Counted from the stretch's first letter, positions 7,720-16,039 are shown. The stretch: DNA of 18,762 nt from JADHUC01 sp964617665 (GCA_964617665.1 CAZUAH010000261.1:1-18762); one strand, 5' to 3'. Notes: generated from the letters alone by a model not told the origin. Numbers and translations are program-made.

Positions 7720-9813
7720 ATGTCCTCAGAGCAGGCTGTTAATGCTGAAACGATCGAACAAACCAAACAGCAGATCCGGGGGCTGGTCAGCGAGATTGCG
7801 CAACTCTCGAAGAGCGATCTGGACGCCGAGGAGTACTTCGCCGCCTTCCTTCAGAAAATTGTGTCGGCGCTGGCTGCCATTGGAGGCGGCATTTGGATCG
7901 TGCGCGACGGCCGTCGGCTCGAACTGGTCTATCAGATCAGGATGAGCGAAACGCTGTTGGACGCCGAATCGGACGACGCGTCACGCCACTTTGGTCTGTT
8001 GAACCAGATCGCTGCAACCGGCGAACCCGCCCTGGTTCCGCCGCAATCGGGAACCGGCGAAGATCAAACGGCCGGCAATCCGACCGGCTCACTATTGGTT
8101 TTGGCGCCTCTGCGCAGTGACAACCAAGTCGAAGGCGTCGTAGAGATATTCCAGCGCCCGGACGCCCAACCGGTGACGCAGCGCGGCTATTTGAAGTTCG
8201 TCGTGCAAATGTGCGAATTGGCCGCGGAATGGCTTAAGACACGCAAGCTGCGTCAGATTAGCGACCGCCACTCGCTGTGGGCCGAAGCGGACCACTTCTC
8301 GCGCATGGTCCACGAGAACCTGGATCTCCGCGAGACGGCCTACACGGCAGTGAATGAGGGCCGCCGGATGATCGGCTGCGATCGTGTCAGTGTGGGTATC
8401 ATGCGCGGCCGAAAATGCAAGATCGAAGCAGTCAGCGGCCAGGACGCAATTGAAAACCGTTCGAATATTGTCAACCTCCTAGGCCAATTATCCTCGCGGA
8501 TAGTCGCCACTGGCGAATCGCTGTGGTACGACGGTTCGACCGAAGACTTGCCACCTCAAGTTGAACGAGCGTTGGAGGACTATGTTGACGAATCGCACAC
8601 GAAGATGATGGTTATCCTGCCGCTTCGCAGGCCCAAACGGACCTACGAGGTGCGGCAGACAGTAACCGGCGAAGCGGATGAAGAGAGCAACGAAGCCAAT
8701 GAAATCGTTGGTGTATTGGTCGTCGAGCAAATCGAAAGCAATTTGCCGGAGGAGATCCTTCGATCGCGCACTGATTTGGTGTACGAACATAGCGCTCGCG
8801 CGTTGACCAACGCCGTAGACCACACCAGTATCCCGTTGATGCCCGTTTGGCGATCAATCGGCAAGATCGGCTGGATGGTCAAAGCCAGGTCGTTGCCCAA
8901 GAGCGTTATCATCCTGGGAATCATCTTCCTAGTCGTGGCGTCGCTATTTTTGATCCGGAAGGACTTCAACATCGAGTCCCGCGGGGCCCTTCAGCCTGTG
9001 ACCAAGAAGGACGTGTTCGTGCCGTTCGATGGCACCGTGATCAAGGTTTACGTCGAGGATCAGGACGAAGTCCGAGCAGGAGACCGGCTGGTCGACTTAC
9101 GGAACCCGGAGCTCGAGGTGCAGTATCAGGAGGTACTTGGGCAAATCCAGACGAAGCAAGAACGGCTGTCCTCCGTGGGCACTGCTTTGCTGAAAAAGTC
9201 TGGATTGACAGAAGTAGAAAGGACGCAGTTGGGCGGCGAGAAGCTAGAGCTGCTGCAAGAGTTGAAGACGCTGCGCGACCAACGCGACGTGCTGCAGGAA
9301 AAGAGGGACATGCTGCAGATCTGTGCGCCTATCGACGGTGAAATCATGATGGATTGGGACGTGCAGAAGTCCCTGCTACGACGGCCCGTAACGACGGGCC
9401 AGATCCTGATGAGCGTGGCGGACCCCACCGGCGACTGGGAGTTGGAACTGTACATGCGAGAATCCCGCGTTGGTCACGTGCGAACGGCAAGAGCGGATGA
9501 ACGGTGGCGCGATATTCAGCCCGAACCTGGAAAACAAGTGCCTGGGAAGACCGTGACGTTCATCCTGGCCACCAATCCGGGAGCCGATTTGACGGGCGTG
9601 ATCACCGAGATCAAGGATGCTACCGAAGTGCACTCCGACGAAGGCGTCATCAACAAGATGAAGGTGGGACTTGAACGGGACGTGGTCGGTAATCCGCATC
9701 CCGGCGCGACCGTCACCGCTGATGTTTACTGTGGCCGCAGCTCGGTGGCCTACGCATGGTTCCACGAAGCCTGGGAGTGGGTACAAGCACGTATCATCTT
9801 CTACTTGTCCTGA
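7720..9813 (+). CDS. GAF-GAF-TM-HlyD fusion, membrane adaptor protein
   Basis: The frame is open from an ATG at 7654, but the ATG at 7720 (MSSEQAVNAETIEQ) gives a more natural N-terminus and 697 residues. The cytoplasmic part looks like two GAF domains, at about residues 33-165 (IGGGIWIVRDGRRLELVYQI, later GSLLVLAPLRSDNQVEGVVE) and 195-365 (MIGCDRVSVGIM, later EIVGVLVVEQ). A single TM helix follows at about 395-413 (VIILGIIFLVVASLFLI). The rest is an HlyD/RND-type adaptor: lipoyl half VFVPFDGTVIKVYVEDQDEV, a coiled-coil hairpin with EKLELLQELKTLRDQRDVL, the second half ICAPIDGEIMMDWDV, and a beta-barrel region. A GAF-bearing adaptor suggests that export is tuned by a cytoplasmic ligand or partner; the ligand is unknown. 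It is the first gene of a same-strand run with the HlyD and M50 genes. Confidence 0.87.
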   Translation: MSSEQAVNAETIEQTKQQIRGLVSEIAQLSKSDLDAEEYFAAFLQKIVSALAAIGGGIWIVRDGRRLELVYQIRMSETLLDAESDDASRHFGLLNQIAATGEPALVPPQSGTGEDQTAGNPTGSLLVLAPLRSDNQVEGVVEIFQRPDAQPVTQRGYLKFVVQMCELAAEWLKTRKLRQISDRHSLWAEADHFSRMVHENLDLRETAYTAVNEGRRMIGCDRVSVGIMRGRKCKIEAVSGQDAIENRSNIVNLLGQLSSRIVATGESLWYDGSTEDLPPQVERALEDYVDESHTKMMVILPLRRPKRTYEVRQTVTGEADEESNEANEIVGVLVVEQIESNLPEEILRSRTDLVYEHSARALTNAVDHTSIPLMPVWRSIGKIGWMVKARSLPKSVIILGIIFLVVASLFLIRKDFNIESRGALQPVTKKDVFVPFDGTVIKVYVEDQDEVRAGDRLVDLRNPELEVQYQEVLGQIQTKQERLSSVGTALLKKSGLTEVERTQLGGEKLELLQELKTLRDQRDVLQEKRDMLQICAPIDGEIMMDWDVQKSLLRRPVTTGQILMSVADPTGDWELELYMRESRVGHVRTARADERWRDIQPEPGKQVPGKTVTFILATNPGADLTGVITEIKDATEVHSDEGVINKMKVGLERDVVGNPHPGATVTADVYCGRSSVAYAWFHEAWEWVQARIIFYLS

Positions 9814-9909
9814 GCACCTACTGGCTGGGCATCACTGGCCGAAGACGTAACACCGTAGTGGGCAACGCCCGCCCTGCGATTCGAATCCTGTCAATCGGAG
9901 TTCAAGCCA

Positions 9910-10830
9910 ATGCACACTACTACTTTCCTGCTGGCCGCCGCCGTCGTCATCAACGGCCAGGCGTCATCGCGTACCGAGCGTATACCTGGTTATGTGCCCC
10001 ATTGCGTCATATCGTTGATCGACCACGCCGACATGCCGGCTGAGGAATCCGGGATACTGACATCGTTGACAGCCAAAGAGGGGCAGGAGGTAGACAAAGG
10101 TGAAGTGTTGGGAAAAATCGACGATAGGGATGCGCTGGCCCGAAAGAAAGCGGCGGAAGCCAAGCTGGCCGCGGCGACCAAGAAGGCGGAGAGCGAATCC
10201 GAATTAAAGGTAGCCCGAAAGATCATCGAGTTGGCGGTGGCGGAATACAACGAATCCGTCGAAATCAACAAGCGTTCTCCCGATTCGATTCCAGAGGCAA
10301 CCGTGCGTCGCCAACGCGTTCAGTGGGAAAAGGCAGTGCTGGATGAAGCCGTCGCAGTCGATAACCATATCGTCGCTGGTCACGACAAGACTGTGGCTGA
10401 GGCGGAATCCGAGGCAGTGCAGTACGAAGTGGATCGGCGAACGCTCCAGGCACCGTTCGACGGCGTCATCGTGCAACTCTACCGCCAAGAAAGCGAGTGG
10501 GTGCAGCCAGGTGAACCAATTCTGCGTATTGTGAACATGAAATCCCTTCGCGTGGAAGGATTCTTGAGCGCCGAGGACTATGCTCCCGACCAGGTGAAAG
10601 GTGCCAATGTAACGATCACGGTGGATCTGGCGGGTGATGAGACGGCGAAAATCCAGAGCACGATCAGCCATGTGAGCCCGTTGGTTGAGGCCAGCGGGGA
10701 TTACCGGATTTGGGCAAGAGTAGAGAAGAACCCGCCGGGCCGCGGCGGATATCCATGGCTGCTGCGACCAGGCGCGGAAGCCGCAATGCAAATACAACTG
10801 AAACGTCCCGCGTCGTTGACAAGTCGATAG
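9910..10830 (+). CDS. HlyD-family periplasmic adaptor subunit
   Basis: This 306-residue protein has a short hydrophobic N-terminus (FLLAAAVVINGQA) that may be a signal peptide, although its n-region lacks the usual positive charge. GGAG about ten bases before the ATG supports the start. The order is typical of membrane-fusion proteins: lipoyl half (EESGILTSLTAKEGQEVDKG, then VLGKIDDRDAL), a long alpha-helical hairpin rich in A, E and K (about residues 75-170, with ELAVAEYNESVEINKRSPD), second lipoyl half (TLQAPFDGVIVQLYRQESEW) and a beta-barrel segment (SLRVEGFLSAEDY). It lies 96 bases after the GAF-HlyD gene and 82 before the M50 gene, so the three are probably one operon. It would form the periplasmic part of an export or efflux assembly. 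Confidence 0.88.
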   Translation: MHTTTFLLAAAVVINGQASSRTERIPGYVPHCVISLIDHADMPAEESGILTSLTAKEGQEVDKGEVLGKIDDRDALARKKAAEAKLAAATKKAESESELKVARKIIELAVAEYNESVEINKRSPDSIPEATVRRQRVQWEKAVLDEAVAVDNHIVAGHDKTVAEAESEAVQYEVDRRTLQAPFDGVIVQLYRQESEWVQPGEPILRIVNMKSLRVEGFLSAEDYAPDQVKGANVTITVDLAGDETAKIQSTISHVSPLVEASGDYRIWARVEKNPPGRGGYPWLLRPGAEAAMQIQLKRPASLTSR

Positions 10831-10912
10831 GAGCTGGCTAAAGCCTTCTGGACGATTGCCAGACCATCCAATTTCCACGACGCCTTAAGGCACTGCAGGA
10901 AACACAACCTAG

Positions 10913-13174
10913 ATGGCTACGCTTGCGGATAGTCTGGTCAGCAGCACGTCACGACGGCTGCGACTCCGAGTGCGCCCTGATCTATCCGCGCGCCAACAAC
11001 GCTATCACGGCGAAATCTACTGGGTTGTCAAAGAGCCCGTTGGGTTGAATTACTTCCGTTTTCACGAGGAGGAGTTCGCGATCCTGCAGATGCTTGACGG
11101 CGACACAAGCCTGGAGGAGATCAAGGATCGGTTCGAAGCGGAATTCACACCGCAGAAGATCACCTACCAGGACTTGCAGCAATTCGTCGGCATGCTGCAC
11201 CGCAGCGGCTTGGTGGTTTCCGAAGCCGCCGGGCAGGGTCGGCAACTGAAGAAGCGACGAGACGAAAAGACACGCAAACAGTTGCTGGGCAAGTTCACCA
11301 ACGTTTTTGCCATTCGTTTTCGTGGCGTCGATCCCGAGCGGGTCCTGAATCGCTTGTACCGGTACACCTTCTGGCTGTTCCATCCATTTTGCGTATACCT
11401 TAGCCTTGCGGTGATCCTCGGGGCGGGGCTCTTGATACTGGTTCAGTTCGACGTGTTCCGTTCGCGTCTGCCGACGTTTCACCAATTCTTCGGGCCGCAC
11501 AACTGGATCTTCTTGGGCGTGACGATGGGCGCGGTCAAAGTGCTGCATGAATTCGGCCACGGTTTGTCGTGCAAACACTTCCGCGGCGAATGCCACGAGA
11601 TCGGGCTGATGTTCTTGGTGTTCACGCCGTGCTTGTACTGCAATGTATCCGACTCGTGGATGCTGCCCAATAAATGGCATCGTGTGATCATCGGCGCCGC
11701 CGGTATGTATATAGAACTCACGCTGGCATCGGTCGCCACATTCTTGTGGTGGTTCAGCGAGCCGGGGCTGCTGAACCAACTTTGCCTGAGCGTGATGTTC
11801 ATTTGTTCGGTCAGCACGTTGATCTTCAACGGTAATCCCCTTCTGCGATTCGATGGTTATTACATCATGATGGATATCGCAGAGATTCCCAATCTGCGTC
11901 AGAAGGCGACCGAGATCTTGAAGCGGTTCATGGTTGGTTTGTGCCTAGGCTTGGAGCAGCCGGATAACCCGTTCCTGCCGCAGAAGAACCGGTTCTTTTT
12001 CGGCTTCTATACCATCGCGGCAGTCGTCTACCGCTGGGTGATCGTTTTTTCTATTTGCATGTTCTTGAACAAGGTACTCGAGCCGTACGGCTTGAAGGTC
12101 ATCGGCCGGCTCCTGGCCGCCGTAGGGTTCTTTGGGTTGATCGTTCAGCCGCTCTGGAAGCTGGGCAAGTTCTTCTATATGCCCGGGAGGATGCACAAAG
12201 TGAAGAAACCTCGCGTTATCGCAACGTTGGCGGTTGTGGTCGCGGTGATTGCGGCCGTCATATTCGTGCCGTTGCCACACACGGTGAAGTGCACGTTCGA
12301 AATAGGGCCGCGGGATGCCGCAGCCGTGTACGTCGACGTGACCGGCCGCCTGGAAGAAGTTCTGGTCAAGGAAGGCCAGCAAGTCGTCGCAAAAGATCCC
12401 GTGGCGATCTTGAGCAATCCGGATCTGGAATTGTCTGTGATCAAACTGGCAGGACAACTGGAGCAGACAAGGACGCGGCTCCATGGGCTGGAGCGAGAGC
12501 AATTTCGCGACACACGGGCCGCCAGTTTGCAGATCCAACAGGTGGAAAAAATCGAGTTGACCATCGAAAAACAGTTGGAGGAAAAAAAAGAGGAGCTGAC
12601 CCGCCTCAGAATCGTGTCCCCTGTGGCTGGGGTGATCATTCCGGCACCGCCACGGCCATCGCGACCGGAGGAAGGCCGGTTGCCAATGTGGTCCGGATCG
12701 CCGTTGGACCCGAAAAACAAAGGGGCGACGTTCGCCGAAAGTGATCTGATCTGTCGTATCGGGAATCCGACGAGCCTCGAAGCGTTGCTAGTCGTCGACC
12801 AGGCGGACATTGAGTTGGTTGACGAGGCGATGCATGGCGATAAGGAACCTCAAGTTGTGCTGCAGTTGGACGGTTATCCAGGAGAAACCTTGACAAGCAG
12901 AATCATCGACGTGGCCAAAGTCGAATTACAGGTCACGCCAACGGGCCTGTCGAGCCAGGCTGGTGGCGAACTGAACACGAAAACTGATCCGACCGGCGTC
13001 CAGCGTCCTATGAGCACGTCCTATCAGGCTCGTGTGCCTTTAGATGAGCAGGGTAAGCTGCAGGGGCTGCTGTGCACCGGTATGCGAGGAAGGGCAAAAG
13101 TATCAACCAAGTGGCAATCTTTGGGCAAACGTCTTTCTCGTTACATTTCGAGAACTTTCCACTTCGAATTGTAA
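10913..13174 (+). CDS. PqqD-like/M50 metalloprotease/HlyD fusion
   Basis: This 753-residue polytopic protein has three parts. Residues 21-105 resemble a PqqD/RRE winged-helix domain (RPDLSARQQRYHGEIYWVVK, later EEFAILQMLDGDTSLEEI and LHRSGLVV). Then come membrane helices with a site-2-protease-type active site: HEFGH (H212, E213, H216) and NPLLRFDGYY with D314 as the likely third zinc ligand. C240-x2-C243 sits just after the second helix, in FTPCLYCNVSDSW. Several further helices follow, the last at about 433-455. Residues 458-753 are an HlyD-type module with lipoyl half VDVTGRLEEVLVKEGQQVVA, a coiled-coil hairpin, and SPVAGVIIPAPP as the second half. PqqD-like domains bind leader peptides in RiPP and related systems. 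The fusion is therefore a strong candidate to recognise a substrate N-terminus, cleave in the membrane and connect to the adaptor. Confidence 0.88.
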   Translation: MATLADSLVSSTSRRLRLRVRPDLSARQQRYHGEIYWVVKEPVGLNYFRFHEEEFAILQMLDGDTSLEEIKDRFEAEFTPQKITYQDLQQFVGMLHRSGLVVSEAAGQGRQLKKRRDEKTRKQLLGKFTNVFAIRFRGVDPERVLNRLYRYTFWLFHPFCVYLSLAVILGAGLLILVQFDVFRSRLPTFHQFFGPHNWIFLGVTMGAVKVLHEFGHGLSCKHFRGECHEIGLMFLVFTPCLYCNVSDSWMLPNKWHRVIIGAAGMYIELTLASVATFLWWFSEPGLLNQLCLSVMFICSVSTLIFNGNPLLRFDGYYIMMDIAEIPNLRQKATEILKRFMVGLCLGLEQPDNPFLPQKNRFFFGFYTIAAVVYRWVIVFSICMFLNKVLEPYGLKVIGRLLAAVGFFGLIVQPLWKLGKFFYMPGRMHKVKKPRVIATLAVVVAVIAAVIFVPLPHTVKCTFEIGPRDAAAVYVDVTGRLEEVLVKEGQQVVAKDPVAILSNPDLELSVIKLAGQLEQTRTRLHGLEREQFRDTRAASLQIQQVEKIELTIEKQLEEKKEELTRLRIVSPVAGVIIPAPPRPSRPEEGRLPMWSGSPLDPKNKGATFAESDLICRIGNPTSLEALLVVDQADIELVDEAMHGDKEPQVVLQLDGYPGETLTSRIIDVAKVELQVTPTGLSSQAGGELNTKTDPTGVQRPMSTSYQARVPLDEQGKLQGLLCTGMRGRAKVSTKWQSLGKRLSRYISRTFHFEL

Positions 13175-13294
13175 GTATTCGGATCACAAGCCCCCTCACC
13201 ACCGAGGTTGATCCTGATAAGATGACTCACCTTGAAGTAGAAGCGAAAGATCTCCAAAGCAACAACTCACTACAGACAATGTACTGTTATGGCA

Positions 13295-13324
13295 GTGGGC
13301 TCGATTGAACCCACATATTTGTTT
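13295..13324 (+). terminator. Candidate intrinsic terminator after M50 gene
   Basis: GTGGG (13295-13299) pairs with CCCAC (13310-13314). The inner T-C/G-A pairs leave one C-A mismatch and a GATT loop. The plus strand continues with ATATTTGTTT. It lies 121 bases after the M50 stop and would end the cassette transcript before the DUF3467 gene. Confidence 0.45.
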
Positions 13325-13353
13325 CCCTTCAAAATCCGATACGGAGTGTAAGA

Positions 13354-13719
13354 ATGGCGAAAGCAGAGAAACCAGAGGAAAAGGCTGAAGCCGCGACACC
13401 AGAAGCCGAGGCGAAAGAGGCACCGCAGCAACAGCAGCAGGCCCAGCAACTGCAAGTGGACGATTCCGCCATCATGGCGCTTTACGCGAACTTCTGTCGC
13501 GTTACGGGTTCGCCGGAGGAACTGAGCATTGATTTCGGTTTCAATCCGCAACCAGTTGGAGTCCCCACTGAGCCGATCAAAGTCAAGCAGCGAATCATCG
13601 TGAACTTCTTTACGGCCAAGCGACTCCTGGCGGCGCTGTCGATGTCCGTGCAACGGCACGAGCAGGTGTTTGGCGTGCTGGAGACAGACATCCAGAAGCG
13701 ACTCAAGCAGCAGCAATAG
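13354..13719 (+). CDS. DUF3467 family protein
   Basis: This 121-residue protein starts with a low-complexity segment rich in E, A, K and Q (residues 1-35, including a run of glutamines). The family core follows: ALYANFCRVTGSPEELSIDFG, then VKQRIIVNFFTAKRLLAALS and a C-terminal helix with VQRHEQVFGVLETDIQKRL. This is the pattern of DUF3467, a small soluble family common in planctomycetes and other bacteria with no established function. GGAG eight bases before the ATG supports the start. A candidate terminator lies between this gene and the M50 gene, so it probably has its own promoter, and its link to the cassette is uncertain. Confidence 0.85.
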   Translation: MAKAEKPEEKAEAATPEAEAKEAPQQQQQAQQLQVDDSAIMALYANFCRVTGSPEELSIDFGFNPQPVGVPTEPIKVKQRIIVNFFTAKRLLAALSMSVQRHEQVFGVLETDIQKRLKQQQ

Positions 13720-13775
13720 TGCCCGCAGGGAGAGGTGCGGACTAGCTGAGTTCAGCCTCAAGCTCAATGATAAGC

Positions 13776-13818
13776 AACGGCTGTGTTTCGATTTGGTAAC
13801 AAACGAAGCACAGCCGTT
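13776..13818. terminator. Bidirectional hairpin between convergent genes
   Basis: AACGGCTGTG (13776-13785) pairs perfectly with CACAGCCGTT (13809-13818). TTTCG/CGAAG extends the stem by five more pairs, one of them a G-T wobble, giving about 15 pairs with a 13-base loop. It lies between the stops of the DUF3467 gene (+) and the HEAT/TPR gene (-), where a two-way terminator is expected. No long T-run follows. Confidence 0.65.
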
Positions 13819-13822
13819 TCTG

Positions 13823-14482
13823 CTACGTTTCCTTGAGCGCTCGTTCCAGATACTCGACCTGTTCCTGGACAGCTTCCAGGTTGGGATTCAGGTCAATCGC
13901 CCGCCGGAAGCACTCCAAAGCGGCGTACCCCTCTCCCAGCTCCAGGTAACAGTGAGCCATACCGACTGCTGCGCCAAAATGGTATGGGTTCAATTCCAAC
14001 GTTTGCTGGCAGTCGTTGGCAGCGTCTTCGAAGTGTCGTAGGCGGTAATGCGCGATGGCCCGCTGATTCCATGTTTCGGCGAAACCCGGAGCCTGATCGA
14101 TCAGTTCAGTCGCTTGTTGAACGGCTTCTTCAAAACGGTACGAGTCGTTCAGTCGCACAATGATGGTCAACTGCTGGCGTTGCGACTCGCTACCATCGCG
14201 GCACCACATCTCGCGGATAGAGTTTTCGGCAATCATGCGCACGATACGATCCTCGTCCTTCAGTGCGCGTCCCAGCACCGAGTTGGATTCGTAACCGGCC
14301 AGAAAGCCCAAGGCCAGAACTGCTCCCCGCCGTGTGACTTGGCCACCATACTCAGCCAGCCGTTCCAGCGAAGAGGTCATGTAGTGCCGGGAAACCGAAG
14401 CGACAAATGACGCAGAGTTCTCGTCCTCCAGATAACGCAAATAAAGCCTGTCCAGGAGTGGAAACCGGCTGTTTATGCTCAC
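13823..14482 (-). CDS. HEAT/TPR repeat protein
   Basis: This 219-residue protein has a HEAT-like helical part at about residues 35-100 (RLAEYGGQVTRRGAVLALGF, then ALKDEDRIVRMIAENSIREM) followed by TPRs at about 105-215. The TPR units are seen as AETWNQRAIAHYRLRHFEDA, ANDCQQTLELNPYHFGAAVG and EGYAALECFRRAIDLNPN. Such proteins act as scaffolds for protein contacts; no catalytic motif is present. The start is a GTG (14480-14482) supported by GGAAGGGA eight bases upstream. It is soluble, with no signal peptide. The partner is unknown. Confidence 0.8.
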   Translation of the reverse strand: MSINSRFPLLDRLYLRYLEDENSASFVASVSRHYMTSSLERLAEYGGQVTRRGAVLALGFLAGYESNSVLGRALKDEDRIVRMIAENSIREMWCRDGSESQRQQLTIIVRLNDSYRFEEAVQQATELIDQAPGFAETWNQRAIAHYRLRHFEDAANDCQQTLELNPYHFGAAVGMAHCYLELGEGYAALECFRRAIDLNPNLEAVQEQVEYLERALKET

Positions 14483-14585
14483 ACTACTTGTCCCTTCCGG
14501 GTTGTCGTTACACTGCCGACGTAAATACTTCTTCGAGTTTAGTTGGAACGGCCTTCCGCGGCAACTGTCGGGGCGCCTGGCAGGC

Positions 14586-14591
14586 TATAAT
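14586..14591 (+). promoter_or_regulatory. TATAAT -10-like hexamer
   Basis: This is a perfect TATAAT in the spacer between the divergent HEAT/TPR and STN genes, 77 bases before the STN start. No good -35 is found at 16-18 bases upstream, so the promoter call rests on the hexamer and position only. Confidence 0.35.
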
Positions 14592-14668
14592 TTAAGTACT
14601 TTCCGGTCATTCACGATTTGATAACAATGATAGCGGTATCCAACGCAACGGTGAGTCGAGAGAAGGTC

Positions 14669-15838
14669 ATGCCCAGAATGCCGAAAAGTGAAAGTTTACC
14701 GAATGGGGTTTGGAGTGTAGTCCTGATTACACTGGTCCTGCCGTGGTCGGTCATGCTAGCAACGACACAGGGCCAGCTTTCGCCCCAATCGCAGATTTCC
14801 TGGCAAACGGGCCAGGACAAAGAGGACCGATTGGACGCGGCGCTCAACGTCCAGTGGTCGTCCAATCCCCTGCGTCGCGCGCTGACCAGCCTGTCGCGCA
14901 GTCAGCAGGTGGCCATCTTCCTGGACCGTCGCGTCGATCCCGACCAACTGATCACTTTCTCTGCCCAAATGGTAAGTATGCGGCAGATCCTTGGCGACCT
15001 TGCAGGACGGGTGGGGCAAGACGCCTGTCACGTCGGGCCCGTCGTCTATGTCGGCCCGAAGGAAACGGCGGCCGTGCTAGCGACGGTGACCGAACAGAGA
15101 GGCGAGGAGACCCGGTCACTGCCACCCGCAGTCGGGAACCGATTGCGCCGTACCGTAGCGGTCAACTGGCCGGAATTGACGACGCCGCGCGAGCTAATCG
15201 CAGAGCAGGCTGCGAATGTCGGCATGAAGGTCAATGGCATCGAGCAGCTACCTCACGATCTGTGGCCTGCAGTCCAGCTACCGCCTCTGACGTTTGCCCA
15301 ACGAATGAGTTTGCTGCTGGCCGGCTTCAACCGGACATTTAGTTACGGACAGGATGGTTCGACGATCCAGATTGTAGCCCTGCCAGAGGCAGCGGTCGTA
15401 AAGCGGACGTATCGTCCACGAATCGCCTTGGGAAACACCATTGCGATGTTGGCTCGGCATCACCCCAACGCGACTATCAGCGCCAGCGCTGGCAATGTCA
15501 CCGTAATCGGAACTGTCGAGGAGCACGAAGCCATCAAGCGTGTGCTGGAGGGCAAGCCCAATCGATCGCCAGCCAACGGCCGCCCGACTGTTGGCAAGAC
15601 AGTCTACAACGGGAAGATTGAGGCTTCGGTTGGCGCCATTGCCTCGAAACTGGCGAAGGACCTTGAACTTGAGGTTGAATTCGATCCGCGCACCACGGAG
15701 AAGCTCAAACGCGTGGTCTCGTACGAAGCCAAGAACGCGTCTCTGACGGTATTACTTGACGCCGTGTTCTCTCAAGCCGGCCTTTCTTACGAGTTGACGG
15801 GCAAATCACTTCGCGTCCTGCCAGGCGAAGATCAATAG
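14669..15838 (+). CDS. Secreted STN/secretin-like domain protein
   Basis: ATGs occur at 14618, 14627 and 14669. The last is chosen because GAGAAGG lies just upstream and it gives a usable signal peptide or N-terminal membrane segment (GVWSVVLITLVLPWSVML), for 389 residues. Residues about 70-127 read like an STN domain (LTSLSRSQQVAIFLDRRVDP, then VSMRQILGDLAGRV and VVYVGP). The middle has a secretin N-domain-like strand pattern (SAGNVTVIGTVEEHEAIKRV). The end repeats STN features (VSYEAKNASLTVLLDAVF, then GLSYELTGKSLRVLP). These small alpha/beta domains occur at the periplasmic entry of secretins and TonB receptors, but no barrel or pore region is present. A periplasmic scaffold or sensor role is likely. 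Confidence 0.75.
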   Translation: MPRMPKSESLPNGVWSVVLITLVLPWSVMLATTQGQLSPQSQISWQTGQDKEDRLDAALNVQWSSNPLRRALTSLSRSQQVAIFLDRRVDPDQLITFSAQMVSMRQILGDLAGRVGQDACHVGPVVYVGPKETAAVLATVTEQRGEETRSLPPAVGNRLRRTVAVNWPELTTPRELIAEQAANVGMKVNGIEQLPHDLWPAVQLPPLTFAQRMSLLLAGFNRTFSYGQDGSTIQIVALPEAAVVKRTYRPRIALGNTIAMLARHHPNATISASAGNVTVIGTVEEHEAIKRVLEGKPNRSPANGRPTVGKTVYNGKIEASVGAIASKLAKDLELEVEFDPRTTEKLKRVVSYEAKNASLTVLLDAVFSQAGLSYELTGKSLRVLPGEDQ

Positions 15839-15911
15839 CGCGGCCGCGCCCGCCCGTCATCCAAAATCTGCTGAACGCTGGCGGGTCGCCTTGAGGCAAG
15901 AAACGAGTAAA

Positions 15912-15959
15912 GCGGGCCGCATCTGCCAGCCACATCGTATGGCGACAAACGCAGCCCGC
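15912..15959. repeat. 48-base imperfect palindrome
   Basis: GCGGGC (15912-15917) and GCCCGC (15954-15959) bound an imperfect palindrome with matched inner segments, including GGC/GCC-type pairs around a CATCGTATG centre. Several mismatches are C-A on the plus-strand RNA but become G-U wobbles on the minus-strand RNA. It lies 73 bases after the STN stop and resembles a dispersed palindromic element. Confidence 0.4.
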
Positions 15960-15984
15960 CCTACCAAGCACGCGGGGCACATAT

Positions 15985-16013
15985 GCCCGCGGCATCCGTT
16001 CCGCGGGCTTATT
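15985..16013. terminator. GC-rich hairpin between convergent genes
   Basis: GCCCGCGG (15985-15992) pairs perfectly with CCGCGGGC (16001-16008) across an eight-base loop, followed by TTATT. It sits between the STN gene (+) and the HicB-like gene (-), both ending toward it, so a two-way terminator is likely. Confidence 0.6.
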
Positions 16014-16039
16014 CTCGTGATGGGGCCTCTATCGCATCC

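Noticed and set aside
10982..11779. 265-codon minus-strand frame opposite the M50 gene
   Set aside because: It is antisense to a strongly conserved coding region with clear motifs, so it is a codon-bias shadow.
13072..13308. 78-codon frame across the end of the M50 gene
   Set aside because: It overlaps M50 coding sequence, and the unique tail of 28 codons has no ribosome binding site or motif.
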